From: Rhabdornis inornatus
Lineage: Eukaryota > Chordata > Aves > Passeriformes > Rhabdornithidae
Reading direction: 5' to 3'
NCBI GenBank assembly: GCA_013397075.1
Contig: VWZS01007479.1
Coordinates: 1,017,041-1,081,040 of the forward strand
DNA length: 64,000 nt
Shown here: positions 1 through 13,609 of the stretch, in pieces
Layout: each line of letters opens with the position of its first letter
How positions within the stretch are numbered: position 1 is the stretch's first letter
Translations under genes and position numbers: made by a program
The notes under the pieces: model-generated
Told to the model about the DNA's origin: nothing
Databases searched by the model: none
Seen by the model: only the letters and a program-made list of their open reading frames with translations

Positions 1-2150
1 CTAATAGCTTCTGTGGCTTGTCTTCCAAGACCAAGCAGTCAGTGGTCCCACCAGAGTCAGGTTTTATTGGATGACAGAGACTACTGTATAGGGTTTTGTC
101 TCACCATCTGTAAAAAAAGGGATTAAAACGTTATCACCTTTCTTTGAAATGTTCTGAACTCTGCAAATTTTAAAGAAATTCCACATTAAGCCTTCAAAAG
201 TATCTTTTTATAGGTATGGTGAATTTAAAAAATGAAACTGTGAAATTCCCATTAGTTATTTTTGTCTTTCCCTTCGCAGTCAGTTTACAAGGTAGTCAAA
301 ATATTTCAACATTCAAAATCCCCATCAGAAGAAATTTGCTTTTTCTATTTTTTTTTATCCCCCAAATATTTTCTGTTCCTCATCTGTGTGCTGCAGATGT
401 CAGCTCTTGGAGAGCCCACATGTGCTGGGGATCTGGCTGCAGTGAAGGACAGGACACTCCCAGCTCTGCTGCACAAGGCGTTGGGCCACCCTCCCCATAT
501 GTCACGGTGTTACAACCACCACAGTCAATTCCACTTGATAGCTGAGCATATAATATGAAGTAAAAGAAAATTGGTTAGGTATGTTGGACCTCAGACAGTT
601 AAGACTTAAATGTAAGTCAGAAAACTTCAAAATCAATGAGACTTTTTACAAGGCAACAATTCAAGGAAAGAGTTCACAGTGCCAAGACAGCTGTGTACTG
701 GGAAGAATCCTAGCTGCTTCTTTGGAATAAAGCATATACTGGAAATAATGCAATCAAGCAACTCCTTAAAGTGAAAAATTACAGTAAAACATCCTTAAAA
801 TAACAGAAGGTCTCTGCCAACAGTTCCAGGCTTGGTACTGGTAATATGCAAGATGCTGCATTTCTTCTGAGTAAGCTATTACTGTCAATTCCCAAGAAAA
901 AAAGTATTGACCAGTGTTGGACTTTCCCAGTGTCATAATGTTCAGCCAACATAAACAGTTCTGATCGAGTCATTATTTGTCTCCTTTCCAAGACAGTTTT
1001 CCAACGTATGCTAATTTGTTTAGAGAAAAGAATTGTATGGAGGAGGATGCCTATTTAAGCTCAGTATCAGTAATTTTCCCCAGGCAAACAGAAGGAAAAT
1101 CTTGATAGCAGAAACTTGCAGTGTTTTAAATAGCTCCTACAGAAAGACTGGCTCTGGAAGGGATATCAAAAGGTTATTTTTTGGGCTAAAACGAGCTGGT
1201 TTTGACCTGGGTTTGGGATCCCAGCAGGGAGTGGGAGAAAGGAGACACATCTTCATGTTCTTCAGTCTGCTTGTTCATTCTTGGGGGAATCTGTCACACC
1301 CCTAGGGATGCTCTGATCCCAGCCAGCTGGAACAGTCTTACAACAAGTCCTGCCAGCCCTGACTGTGAGAATGTCCTGAGCCTTTTTCAGCCATGCTCTC
1401 AGCCCTCCACTTTTCACAGGGCAAGGAAAAGGTGGCACAGACCCAGCTCTGCTAGTTTTATATTGCACAAAGACACTTCTGTGAGAGTGGACTCTTGTTT
1501 TGGCTGCTTGGGACCATTTTACTCTGCTTGAAGGAGGGGTCTGCCCAAATTCTTCAATTTTGCTACTGAAAATTTCCTAAACTGTTGAAAAATAGCACAA
1601 CAATAGCATTTGGAGAGCAGGGAGAGAAGAAGGGGGAAAGCAAGTAAACCCTTCTTATCCCGGCTATGATTTAGAGCTGAGGATCTCTGCACATTAGGCA
1701 GCACATCCCCACAGGGGTTGTAGAGACAAGTTAGGTGAGGATGAAAGGAAGATCATATCACCAGCTTTCTGTACATGCCTCTGTGCAGATCAGATAATCC
1801 TGTCATGCTAAAGGATTGCCCCTTCCAAGGGGCTGACTCCTGTTTTATGGGGGAAATATGCACCCAGTGAGGCAGGGATCTCTGCACACCCCCCCAGCCT
1901 GACTGAAGAGGTGCATTAAGGCCCAAAAGTGATTCAATGCCTCCCCCACCTCACAGACATAATCTTTATGCTGCTCTAATTCCAGCACCTACTTGGCCCT
2001 CAGCCCAGTGAAAGGCTCAAGCTCTTTCCAGACCTCAGACACACATTTACATACACTGTAACGTGTCTGTGTACGTTAGAAGACCTGCTGTATAATTTTA
2101 GTGCCTTTCCTTTCAGTGAGGTCATGGAACTATGGGCACCCTGGGAAAAA
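1..2150. other. Non-coding stretch, no gene recognised
   Basis: This is AT-rich vertebrate-type sequence. Two overlapping plus-strand open frames near 216-558 (109 and 98 codons) are low-complexity, F/S/P-rich, match no family I know and lack a consistent splice context, so I treat them as chance. I see no recognisable repeat, RNA gene or promoter here. Confidence 0.6.
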
Positions 2151-2179
2151 AAAATGAAATGCTAAGTATAAGGAGATGG

Positions 2180-2295
2180 AGTCAGATTTTTAAAGATACT
2201 TACATAGGTGCCAGCTGGTTTTCTAAGCTGCTTTAGCCCCTAATTTCAGCTGACTTCAAACAGCTTTGAAAATTGGACTTTAGTAGCCTGAGTTG
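2180..2295. repeat. Ancient sauropsid interspersed repeat fossil (TAGGTGCC type)
   Basis: The stretch contains the word pair 'cagatttttaaagatactta' with 'ataggtgcc', and then 'ctgacttcaaacagctttga' with 'aaattgga'. From memory this is the pattern of an old dispersed repeat common in turtle, crocodile and bird DNA: a degenerate 'gattttcaaaggtatttaggcgcc' block, a 'ttgacttcaatggg' core and a 'tttgaaaatc' block. Related fossils lie near 32320-32400, 37340-37470, 55235-55400 and 59335-59510. The copy is heavily diverged and no target-site duplication is visible. The exact family name is uncertain. Confidence 0.45.
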
Positions 2296-2310
2296 ATTTT
2301 GCTGACTGTG

Positions 2311-5300
2311 AAATAAATCTCAATTGATTTCTGGAAGTGTGAGTGAGCAAAGAACACCCTCAGCAGCCTTTGACTTCAGATGATGCTCAGTGCCCCAGAA
2401 ATTAGGTCACTCAGTGCTCAGGAGGATCACTGAAAAATGCAGGCACAGAAAGAAGTGGGTAGTGTTTGCTGGGATGACTTGGGAACTCAAGAAGTTAGTC
2501 CCCGGCCAAATTGGCCAGCACTGCTCCCAGGGGGCAGGTTCTGTCCCACCAGAGTCAATTGGACTTTGTCACTGGCTCCTTGGGGTTAGCAGTTTTGCCC
2601 AGGACTGTTTTTGCTGCCAGATAGTTGTCAAATCCACTGGGTTTTTTTTTTTCTTTCTATTGAAATGCATAACAGTGATGGGGTGCTCAGTTATAACATT
2701 TGCAGAGGACAAAGCTGAGGCCAAAAAGCCTCTTTTCCTGCCTATCCCTCATACCTTACAGAACTGAATTTATTTTTCAAATACATGATTTCTCATCTTC
2801 TGTTTAGTTTCCAAGTCCTAAGGGCTGATAGAACTCAAAACAGCCTGAGAGAACTTGCCAGTCTTTATTTTCTTAGATTTGCAGACAACTTATTAAACAG
2901 ACACAAACCCTACTCTTTAAGCAGACAAGGCAGCCTTTCAAGTCGGTCCAAGATCACAGGTCAACGAAAAGCCAAGAAACAAACTCCACTAGGCAACAAG
3001 GCCTGAAAAACTAAAAGTATTGTTACCTCAGAAAATGGAAGCAATCACAGTCACTAGGGACCTTTTCTTGAGGCTTTCTTTCCACGTACTTCTGTACAAA
3101 AAACAGCTACAGGTGCTCCTAGCATTTAACTTTTTGCACTGGGGAGATACCTGGTTCAGAATGAACCAGTCTGACTTAAATTCCAAAAGCAATCTAGCAT
3201 AGATCATAGGCCAGATTATTTTGTTTCTCCACAGCCCTCATATCCCAGGTCTAACATTTATTTTTCTTCCAAGTGTAGAATTCCCCTTAATACATTTTTA
3301 ATTAGCTCATTCATCCTCTGTGGTGTCGTTACCACCAGTCCACCGCAGAGAAGGAAAGGGAAGGGTCAAGCTGGACAAATACGAATGGCTTGGGATGTTC
3401 TGCTCATTGTTGAAGGAGTGAGTCACTGTACAGGAGGACACAGACACATCCAAATGGACATTCCACAGCCACTGAGCATAACACCAGACAGAGAATATCC
3501 TAAACAGTTGAACTTGGCTATGGCCTACCAAGTTCAAATGTGAACAGAAGTCTCCCCATTCCTAAATTTCTTCCCTTGCTGTCGGCAGTGGTAAAAATGC
3601 TATTATTTAAAAACTGCCTTCAACATATATTTTGATTCTATCTACATTTCCAGGTGAAATACTTACAGTTCTGGTTACAAGACAACAAAGGAACTAATGA
3701 ATGACCATTTTGCAAGGCAATTGCTTGCAGACACATTCTCAAAACTTTTCTCCAGGAAATTGCCACAGAAAATTCAAGCCTTCTTCATGGTGTAGATCTT
3801 GTGGGAGTATTTAATTTTTTAAGAGGTAGTGGGGTTTTAATTAATACATTTTTCAGTTTCTTTCCAATCTTTTCAGGCCATTTCCAGCTATCCCACGAGA
3901 AAGAAAAGAAAGCCACCATAACAAAGCTGGCAAAAATTACAGCCCAACTCGTTGCTGGGGAAGAGGTACCAGGCCTTGGGTTTCATCTCTCCTCCCTTTG
4001 CCCTCTACTACCTCTAGCCTGTCCCACCCCCAGGGGAAGGAAGGTGGTTCTAGCTGCTCGAGGTAATAAAGTAAGGCCTGGGAGGAAATGTTGTCTTTTG
4101 GGAAAAGGGAAAATTGTGTGACTGCATTAAAGTCAACACTATTTATCTTCACCTCTTGTCCTAGGGGACGACAAAGGGACACAACTGTTAGACCCAACCC
4201 CTCTGTGCAGCTGCAATGCAAAGAGGGCAGGGACTGGTACTTTCAAGTGTCAGACCTTTTGTGACCAACTACTAGTTTATGAGGCTGATGTCAAGCATCT
4301 CACTCAATGAAGTCTTTGTCCTAGGTGTATAGGGCAGGACAGTGGAAAAACTACCCTGTCTTATATCCCAGGCTCATCCATCTTCCGCTCACCCGGTTGC
4401 TCCATTTTTTTTTTTTTTTAGGCTACCCATTGCATTGCTAGTAAGGATTCCCCCCTCCCGGGTTAATGTACTGGAAAATTGCTCTGCATGTTTATGTGGA
4501 GGTCCCTTCCAACTGAAAGAGAAAAGGAAAGAGGAAAAAAGACTATTTGGAAAGAAGAATATTTTTCCCACTGAACTCACAGGGCAGACCCCAGCTTGTG
4601 GGTTCTGACCCTGATTAAGAGAATTTCAATGACCTGCTAGGAGGTTTATTGTGAAGTTTGGCAGAATGCACTTCCGAATGAAATTTTTTATTATTTATAA
4701 TCACAAAGGTGGATTTGAATGGTCTACATTCCTCTTCTTCACCAGTCTACTCACTTCAAGGCCTCATCTTTTAACTACCACAGATAATCTAGATCCAGTT
4801 TGCTTCAATTCTCCTCCAGCTCCTGGACCTCAGCCAGATTCTCTGTTTTGAACCAGTCCCCGTTGTGTTTTCTTGGGTTTCTTTCTCTTTTATACATATA
4901 AAACCGGGTTGCACAATACAGATTTAACTGTTGCTGACTTTGGACTCAAGGATAGGGCAACACAAGTGACAGCACGATATGAGATAACTCGTAGCTGCCG
5001 CTGGATAAAAATAGACAAAATATACTCCTACAAACAAAATTTTCCAAGGTTGAGGCTTTTTTTAGCTGAAATTAAACTTCATATGGTCTCTGGGGTTTGA
5101 GCTAAGACTAACTTTGGACAGAAGTGAAATACCACAAATGTCACAAACAGTGTCTGTAAACAAGCTAAAAATCAACGTTACTATTTTCCCAGGTCCAGAA
5201 ATGCAGCCCCTTGCTGTATGTTCATAGATACTCACTGTCATGGACTGAATCTCGTAAGTGACTGGGATTAAGCCAGGTACTAAAAGGAACTTCTTAATGC

Positions 5301-5772
5301 ACTGAAAACGTTCAATGCCCATTGTTAGTGGTCAGGTGCTTTTCTGTTCTTTTTGAATGGAATGGTATTTTTTGTCCCTTGCTCAATGAAACGAACATAA
5401 GAATAAAATTCTTAATCTAAGTCTGCCTCCCCAAAGCTCTGTTACTGGGAAAAATATCCACAACTGCTTATTTATCCTTATTCCAGCAACATTTTCCTTA
5501 TTTCCTGCTGCCTAAAAACCAACCTCTTTTTAGTTAGTGGGGGAAAAAAGGAGACTTTTGTAAGTAAAAGGCCTGTAGCACACCTTTCTCTAGTTCCATA
5601 CAGTTGGAGGAAGATCTTTCCAGTTCCGGGATTATAGTTCATAAAGTGATGTCATTTCTGGTTATTGATTCCCAAAAGAGAAATTCAAATAGAGATGTGA
5701 GGGGGCATTAATTCCTCCTGTATACAATAAGGAATTTCCACACATGGGCTTTTTGGTCACAAAATCTACCAC
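2311..5772. other. Non-coding stretch with short homopolymer tracts
   Basis: No gene is recognised. There is a T tract at 2641-2652 and a 15-base T tract at 4405-4419. A weak CTCF-like word, 'ctcccagggggcagg', sits near 2523-2538. Open frames up to 125 codons (2390-2767) run through the T tract and look like chance. A short 'aggtcccttccaactgaaag' word near 4499 resembles a CR1 tail but is too short to call. Confidence 0.55.
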
Positions 5773-5817
5773 AGAAGTTAGAGTTAGAAGTTAGAGTAGA
5801 GTTAGAGAAGTTAGAGC
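5773..5817. repeat. Short GTTAGA-type tandem repeat
   Basis: The hexamer-like unit 'gttaga' recurs with variable spacers (aagttagagttagaagttag and on), giving about six units over 45 bases. It looks like a small imperfect satellite made by slippage. It is not the telomeric TTAGGG unit. Confidence 0.8.
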
Positions 5818-5989
5818 ATGGCCCTATCTTTTCAGCTTCTGGTTGCATCTAGGCAATTGCTTTTTCATTACTGAATATAGATGCAGGCAGGGACCAGGGG
5901 CTTGCTCCAGATGTTTATGAGTGGCAAGTGTGCCCAGACCAGAGGGTGGACTGAGCCTCACCTCCCAAAGCAAGGGCTTCCACCCTTCC

Positions 5990-6760
5990 TACTCTCCTTT
6001 TTAGGAGCCAAGTGACGTCAGACACCTCGTGACCTCAAACCCTGGCCAAACCATTGGCATGGCTGACCTGTTTATTTGGGTAGAGCACAGAAGAATTTTG
6101 GCAAAACTGACAAACCAGGCTCAGATAAGGGGAAACTTTCAAGTCAAACACAAACATTAATATGAACACCCCTAATCTCCTGGTTTGTCCCCTTCTGTAG
6201 GCAAAGGTCAGGAGCATTTGGTCCCCACAGACCCTTAACAAGCAGATGTTACTGTAACATGCCCAGGGAATCAAGCATAAATACGACCCCTGACCCCAGT
6301 TGTCAGCTGATCCGCTGAGACTCTTAGAAATATACTCTTAACTTTTATAAATTCCCACTTTTTCCCACCGTCCCACTCCATTCTTTCCCTCCCCTGTCCC
6401 TTGTGTCTCCCAGACCCGGAGCTGCTGAGCGGCGCTTGCACAGTTGCTCGCAGCCTGACCCCTCTCTTCACCCGGGTCAAAGGCCCGAGACCCAGGGCAG
6501 GGCTCTTTTCTTGCCAAAGGCCAGCTGATGAATCATTCCCAACTTGAAGGGAACAGAGGAGAGGGGAGGAGTTTGTCTCTCAAAAGGCCCTCAAACAACT
6601 GTGGCCTATATATCAGCATTTACACTATTCTGACACTCTCAAAAATTCACTTTCCTTTCTGGGAATGGCAACAAAAAGTGAAGGGGGAAGGGGTGGAGAG
6701 GCGCTCCCTGGGCAGCCTCGGGAAATGCAGAGCCCGGTCCTGATGGCAGGAAAGGGGTCT
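5990..6760. promoter_or_regulatory. Promoter-like or enhancer-like patch with CRE and CpG cluster
   Basis: A perfect palindromic cAMP-response element, TGACGTCA, is at 6013-6020. TATA-like words follow: 'cataaatacg' near 6276 and 'ttttataaattcc' near 6344. A local CpG cluster (ccgga, gcggcgc, ctcgc, cccgggt, cccgag) lies at about 6416-6491, against a CpG-poor background. A second TATA-like 'ctatatatcag' is at about 6606. No exon with a convincing coding frame follows on either strand. The words are seen directly; regulatory function is inferred, and an isolated CRE could be chance. Confidence 0.25.
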
Positions 6761-9700
6761 CCCTTTGTCTGAAGGGGGATGCTAACATAAGCATCCTTCA
6801 TTTCAAAAAATGCTCCTGTTAAACAGAAAAATGTGGGAGGAAGGAAAAGGGGGTTTCCAAGGAAAGTTTCGGCAAGCTGCACCAGACAGACCAGACCCTG
6901 TCAGACAGGGCAGCTTTGTGCAGAGGTGGGAGCTGTCAGTGTTTCTCAGTGCTCAGGGGACAGCCCCTTCTCCTTCCTCTCAAGCCCCATGTGGGGCTCA
7001 ATTTTTCGCCTGTAACATCCACCCTCTCTTCCTGCCAGATGATGCACTGCAGACCTGCAGAGCTCATCTGCACAAAAACCAGTTCTGGACTGTGTCACAC
7101 TGCCTACCTCAGGGGGACTCTCATTCTAAATGAGCTGCAGGAATCACAGAAACCAAACCCAGACACCTTCCATGGAGACATTGCTTGGGTTTTCCAGCGT
7201 ATCCACCTTGGCATGTGTGAGTCAGGCCCAGGAGTTTCCCTCCCATCTGGAGACCGCAGGCAGAGGGATGCAGAACACTCCCGAGATGATGTTTGTTTTT
7301 GTTTGATTCCCTTCACCTTCATAAGATCCAAGAGACATTTTTGGCCTCACACCAGGCTTTGATTTGAAGTGGGGATTTCCCTGTGTGGTTCCCATTGCCT
7401 CTCGGACACTGTTAAACAGTAACTGCAGGGGATGACTTTTACCCTTTTAGGCTAACAGGATGCTTGGGCAGACAGAGCTGTGTTTCCACAGCACCTCGGA
7501 GATGGCTGCCTTCCCAGCTGGCCTTTTGATCACTTCCACCCAAAAATTTGATGGTAACATCACATGAAATAACATGGACCTTCCTTTTTTATCACCAAAA
7601 TAATATAAACTATGAGTTTCCTTTTCTCAAAACTGGGTCCTAGCCCAAAGTGATGGAAGAGGGATCTCCCCACCCCTAGTGCAGTTTAGGATTTTGCTCA
7701 GCTTCGTTTTCTACAATTCACCTTAATACTTAATACATTATTTTGTCTGCAGCTGTTCTTTTAGAAGTACTTTTTTTGTGCAATGTGATCACTCTCATAG
7801 CTTAGAAATGTTAAAATATCACACAGAGCATTATCCAGGGGGCTTTCCTGCAGAATTTCAGCTGGATGTATGTGAGTCAACAAATTTCAAACATTCTCCA
7901 CCACATGTTTGAGTGCTCCTGTCTGAGTTATGAATGTGGTCTTATTTTGGATGGTACTTTCTGAAGTAAAATCCTCTATTTGTCTTTGGTGTCCTTGTTT
8001 AGGTGGATGTCATTACATTTTCCCAATTCTTCAGGGTAAAATCTGCCATTTACCCCACTCCCTGAACGAGTTGTAATGGCTTACTGAATATCAATGGCAT
8101 TATAGGGCTTGATAACAACAAGCCATCAGTTACTATATATCTGTCCCAATCATTTCAAGACAGAAGAGCAAGACGTCATACATGTGACAGAGGGTTTGCC
8201 TATTTCACTGATTTTTAAAATTTGGGTTTTTTTAATTGATGTAATTTTGTATTAGAGTAGGGATGTGACCTACATGCTTTGGAAAAAGAAAGGAGTTTAA
8301 AATTTAAAAATACACATCAGTGTAGCTGGTCGAAGCATTCTATAAATCACAGTCTTGATTTAATAGTCTCTCTAGTGAGGACAAGTAAGAAACATGGGTT
8401 TGTTCATGCAAAGGCATTGCATCCTGCTTCCAGAAAAGTCAGTGAGAATTTTGCCATTAACTTTAAATGGAACTAAGGCTTCACCTCAAAGCTTTTAATC
8501 AAAAAGTGTGAGCTAGCATGTTCAAACAATGCCTTCAGATCCTAGTCAAGGCAAAGTCTAAGACTCTGGCAGAAAAGAAGGCTTTTATTCAAAAGCTTTT
8601 CATGCAATCTCCTGGTTACAGGGAGATGGCTGCAAGCCCCAGTTCTGACCTCCTGGGCTGCTGGTCATCCACAGAGTTTTCCCTCAGCAATATCCAGCCT
8701 TTTGGCCTATCCTGCAGTGGCCTTGCAATAAAAGAGCACATCTACATGAACCAGCAGCTCAGTTACTGTCATTATTCCTCCCTGGGACTCAGAAAAATCT
8801 GTTTTCTGTACCACTTTCCAACTTGTGCAAAATTCAGCAACAAATTTCTTCTCTCTGCCAGAAAGGTTACCCTTACTTAGGCTGTCTCCACAAGCACACT
8901 TATCTTTACCTGGACTCTGTTGATATACAAGCCCTGATGGTTATCCTTGAGATGACCCTATTTTGTCCAGATAGGTGCCTATGCTATCTGTAAACAATCT
9001 AATAAGAATCCCATCATCATGTACTAGATCAGCAAATGATTTATACTTCAAATCTTCACCATTCATTGTAAATAAAGAAATAAAACAAGCATCTAGGAGA
9101 ATACAGTAAGTAGACTAGAAGAATATTCAGTCTCAGCATGGTCAAAAATAATTTGTGTGCATAAACATCAGAAAGAGAATGAAAATCTGGGAGTTCAGTG
9201 GACTGGAGGTTATTTTCTGGTAGTCTGACTTTGAAATCTTAGTAGAAATGAATTTTCTCAAGACTCATTATCCCTCCAGGGGCATTTTATCACTTTATAA
9301 AATCTTCAGATAGTCCAATAGCGTTTGTTTTCCTGGGACTGGTTTAGTCTGTGCTGGGTCCAGCCCATGATGTAATTTCAAAACTGCATACAAGCCCTAA
9401 TGGAGAGAGAATCCACAAAAGTACCCACAACATTTCCGTACACATAACTCACAATTTAGATCAAGACAGGAAATGTTTTTTTCCATTCCATGTGTAAATA
9501 TGACATTTTAAAAAAGCTTTCCTATCTCAAGTCAAGACTAAAGGTTAAATAGCCAATATTTTTAGACACCAAAATTCCACACATTCACTAAGGATTTAAT
9601 TTCTCTTCTAATTCTGTATTTTTTTCTATATGAATTTTCCTTAACTTAGCTTACATTGCAAACAAAACAACAGAGTTTGTTCCAGGCAATGGAAGAATTT

Positions 9701-10850
9701 TTAGAAAGTATTGAAGTAGAGCAGTGTACCAGTTTCATCAACCCTTTTTTTAACAATTTGGCATCTCAGGGAAGGAGCACTGTTCATTGGGAGAGGATAT
9801 GCTGACAAACTCCCTCTGATGGCAAACCTTGTTTGCCTCTACCAGAGATACATTATTTAGATTCAGAAATACTTCTAGGGACGTTTGCTGCTGTGTGCAC
9901 ATCTCTGAATAGGTATGAGCCTGTGGGGAACTTGTGAAAAACAGGTACATTTGTCCTGGGTGACCCCCTGTGGCATGACACAAGGCAGAACGACAGTAAA
10001 TTGGGGAGGAAATGTAATTTGTGAGTATGGCCTGATTCTACAGACCTGCTCTTTCAGACAAGGTGCAAGGCACAAGTTTGAGGATTGTCCCCAAGTCAAT
10101 GGACAGAGTAAACAGATCCCTTCCATGGAATGAACTAAAACAGCTGAGATCCAGATCCTGTGGGCTCTCCCCACATCAAAAGTCAGTCTTTGGAAATCAG
10201 AATCTTCCCATCAGTGTAATTTCTTACCATAGCATGGTTTCAAACTTGTTTCGTGCTTTTTTCTCTCTTACTTTTTGCAACACAGTCCCCAAGGTCTGAT
10301 TTATTTATTCTGCCCAAATCTCATGCCTAGACCATTTTTATTAACTGAAAAGCCATTAAATTAGATTGAACAAAGCTGCTAAGGAATGAGAACCCTTTTT
10401 TTCCTACTGATTAAATAACACTTATGGGAAAATAAAAGCTGCATGTAATTCAAGTTTCCAAATTTTTGCAGTCTTCTGGAGTTTTCTTCCTCCATGTTTA
10501 CTTACCCTCTTTTAGATTTCTAGCCTCAGTTACTAACACACTACACAAATAGCAGGAGTCAAGGTTGAGGGCAGAAGCCTAACAGGTGAAAGGTTGAATA
10601 ACTTGAAATTCAGAAAGTGCACTTTTCAAGGAAGAAGTTTAACAGGTTTCGGACTTCTCAAACACTCACAAGCTGTTGTTCTCTACTTACTTGGCCAGGT
10701 CAATGCTGACATTACACTTTTGATGATCACATGTTTTTTCTTTCATTGGCTTTCTACACTGTCTGTCTAATTTTGTCCTTGCCCTTGTAAACCTTTATCT
10801 TTTACTGAGGCATATCACTCTTCTCATTCCTTCCTCTGCTGTTTGTCCTT
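6761..10850. other. Non-coding stretch, no gene recognised
   Basis: The frames at 6810-7362 (up to 148 codons) overlap in different phases, match no known family and lie in slightly GC-richer DNA where stops are rarer. From about 7700 to 10850 the DNA is AT-rich and I found no repeat, RNA or gene signature. Confidence 0.55.
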
Positions 10851-10873
10851 CCCCCCCCCTTTTTTTTTTTTTT
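10851..10873. repeat. C9-T14 homopolymer junction
   Basis: Nine C bases run directly into fourteen T bases, followed by further T/C-rich sequence to about 10920. This is a slippage-prone low-complexity tract in which length may be assembled unreliably. Confidence 0.85.
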
Positions 10874-13609
10874 CTGTTTGGTTCTTGGGGGTTGGGTTTT
10901 TTCCCCTTTTTTCGCTTTTGCCTTTTATATATGTGTGAATGTTAAATAGTAAGTATTGGGGATTATTTAGTATCTGCAATACTGGTGCCACTGCTCACCT
11001 GTGCTTGGAGAAGCTACACTAAGACAGAGCACACTGAATTTTAAAATCTGTTCTGAGTCCTTGAAAAAAAAATTTCCTTACCTTCATAATTTAGATAGTT
11101 TTTGAATCTGATGGCAGTATAAAAAATAAAGCAAATTTTCCCAGTTTGGTTGTTAACTGTGACAAAATGCTCTAACTTTCTGTCCAAAAATTGAGGTTTT
11201 TTGTTCTCTGTATGGCTCTGTCTTTGTTGTTGCATTTCCTTTTATTTGTTAACAAAATGGGAAAAAAATTAATTCCAGGTATAAGGGATAGAGAAATTTC
11301 TGAATTATTTCTAGATCTATTATAGATATTGCATTTGACCAAGTTAATTGTTTAGGGTTTTTTTTTAATAGAATTGCGTGAATTTTAGGAAATTGCACAA
11401 AAAATACCTGGATTCAGATAAAATTAAGGTAGCAGCAGCAAAAATAGAGAAAGTTTCCCAGATGCCTGATAAAATAGTGAAAAGCTGGTTCCATACATAT
11501 CAGCAGGATTGGGGCAAGTATTTTGTCTGCCAAGACAAGGACCATTATTTGTTGAAGTCCTCTGCCAGAAAGAAGGGAGTGGTGAAGCAATAGTGATGAA
11601 GACAAATACTCAGGCAAGGTGGGTTGCAGTTGCTTTTGATTCCAAGATATCCAAGGCAAATTTCCATGTGCAGGCCCCCCTCTTTCATTTTGTTTTCCCC
11701 TATGGCATACTCATTGCCTAGCACTCATATTTCAACTCCTGTGAGGAACAGAGACAGCCTGGCCATTGCTACCAGAAGCAAATGGTGTTTAGAGCTAATG
11801 ACCAAATCAAAAATCTCCCATGTGAGATCCAGAGCTGATTCCCAGGAAGAAACTAGCAAGAGACCAAATGGACATGAGGTCAAGCACACTCTGTGCTTGA
11901 CCCTTGGAAAACTGTCAGGGAACGTCAAATATGAAGAATGCCAAGCATCCAGCAAACAGCCACTGCAGCCTCAGCTCACTTGCAGTGAATGCCCACAGGA
12001 ATTTTGATCCTGCCTTTGCTAAAAAGCCAGTTCTGACCCTATTGCAGGAGAGGTGGGTCCCTTCCATCTGAAAGGCAGATGAGCTGCTTTGCTGAAAGGA
12101 CCTCATGGATTGTAGGGATAACTATCCTGTCCTAGGCTGAAGCTCAAGTTGTCATCTGGGAAATCTTAGTGCACTTGAAGAAAGATTATTTTTTTCCCCC
12201 TCAAATTGATTGCCAAAGTTTTCTTTTTACAGTAGCTGGAAAGCATACATTCACAGCACAAGGAAACTTCCTTGAGCCACAGAACAACATTACCACAGAG
12301 GAACAGCAGCTTAAGCTGTGCTTACCCATGCTCAGGATATGTACTTTGACCATAGGCCATTCATCATGTGTTCAGCTATTGCTGGTGGTTAGACCACAGA
12401 CATCCAATTGCTCAGAATTAGCTCCATGACATTCTCTGGTTAAGTCAGTGCACGTGGCAAAATACATCATATACTTATGGTTAAACTGTAAATGTGACTT
12501 TCAAGAAGTCCTTTCTGCAGGACTCCATGGAGCTGTCTCCTGCAGTCAGTCATCCACCAACTTGTCCTCTGAGCATGGTTGTTTCCAGTGTCTTTTTTCC
12601 TGGTCTGATAGAATTAGAAATGTAAGTACCTGGAACAAGGAGAGGAGTAGGCTCAGGCCTGATGGAAATGTAAGGGCTGAGAGCTATGATCATGTTACTG
12701 GACAGACAACACATGTTGTTTTGACTGATCCTGGAGGAAAAGCCACATTCAGTTAGGCTGCCAAAGGGCCACGAATATTTCAGCTACCTTTGACCCACCA
12801 GCAAAGTTAAAGCTGGTCATTGCAAACACCAGAAACATCCTTCAAGGCTTTAGGAAACATCTCCATTACAGTAAAGACAGGTGAATATAAAGCTGTGTTT
12901 TATTAACCCTACAAACAAGCACTGCTGTGGCCATGGGGTATCTTCCACATGTGCAGAAAAGGAAGTGCACTCATTTCTGAGCCACACAGACCACTTTGCA
13001 TTGGCTGCAGTTGTTTCATGAGTAATAATATTTCTCATAACAGTGAAACCCTCACCCCAGCATCTCTGTATGAAACCACCCCATGACACATTTTGTGCTC
13101 CAGAAAAACTGGCCTCCAGTCAGATGGTAGACTGAAATTCAGGTTTTCAGTATAACCACTGGTGAGGATCTGTGTGTACAATTATAATTTTAAAAACCCA
13201 CAATGATAATAATATCCCCAGCACCCTGTAGGGAAATTAAATGCAGCTCCTAGGATAAACTAAGACTATATGGAGCAAAAAGCAAAGGAGAGAGCAGGGG
13301 ATGGGACAAGAAATTTGAACAATTAAAGTTTCACATTCAGTTGATCCTAAAGACCTGACTCAGCTCTGGCAAAGGGAGCTACATCCACCCAAAAACAATT
13401 TGTCCAAAAAGCGTTGGTTTTTTAATTTTTTAAAATTTTTTAAATGGCTAAAATTATCCCTTATGCTGCAAAGGGTCAAGAAAAGCCGTATACATGTATT
13501 TTCAATTTCACCCAAGTATAAATATTCATTGCACTGTCTTCTTTCTGTTAAGTGAAATTTCAGGTATGTGAAATTACCTTGCCTCACAAAATTCCCTTAC
13601 TTTCACAAC
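10874..13609. other. Non-coding stretch, no gene recognised
   Basis: Nothing gene-like is recognised. A small AT-rich near-palindrome (runs of 'ttttaattttttaaaatttt' type) lies at about 13418-13445. The 127-codon frame at 11624-12007 shows no family signature. Confidence 0.55.

Noticed and set aside
4497..4516. aggtcccttccaactgaaag as a CR1 tail
   Set aside because: Only about 18 bases resemble CR1, with no flanking CR1 words; the match is too short.
5773..5817. Interstitial telomere repeat
   Set aside because: The unit is GTTAGA with irregular spacing, not TTAGGG.
12050..12075. ggtcccttccatctgaaagg as a CR1 tail
   Set aside because: An isolated short word without the surrounding CR1 layout.
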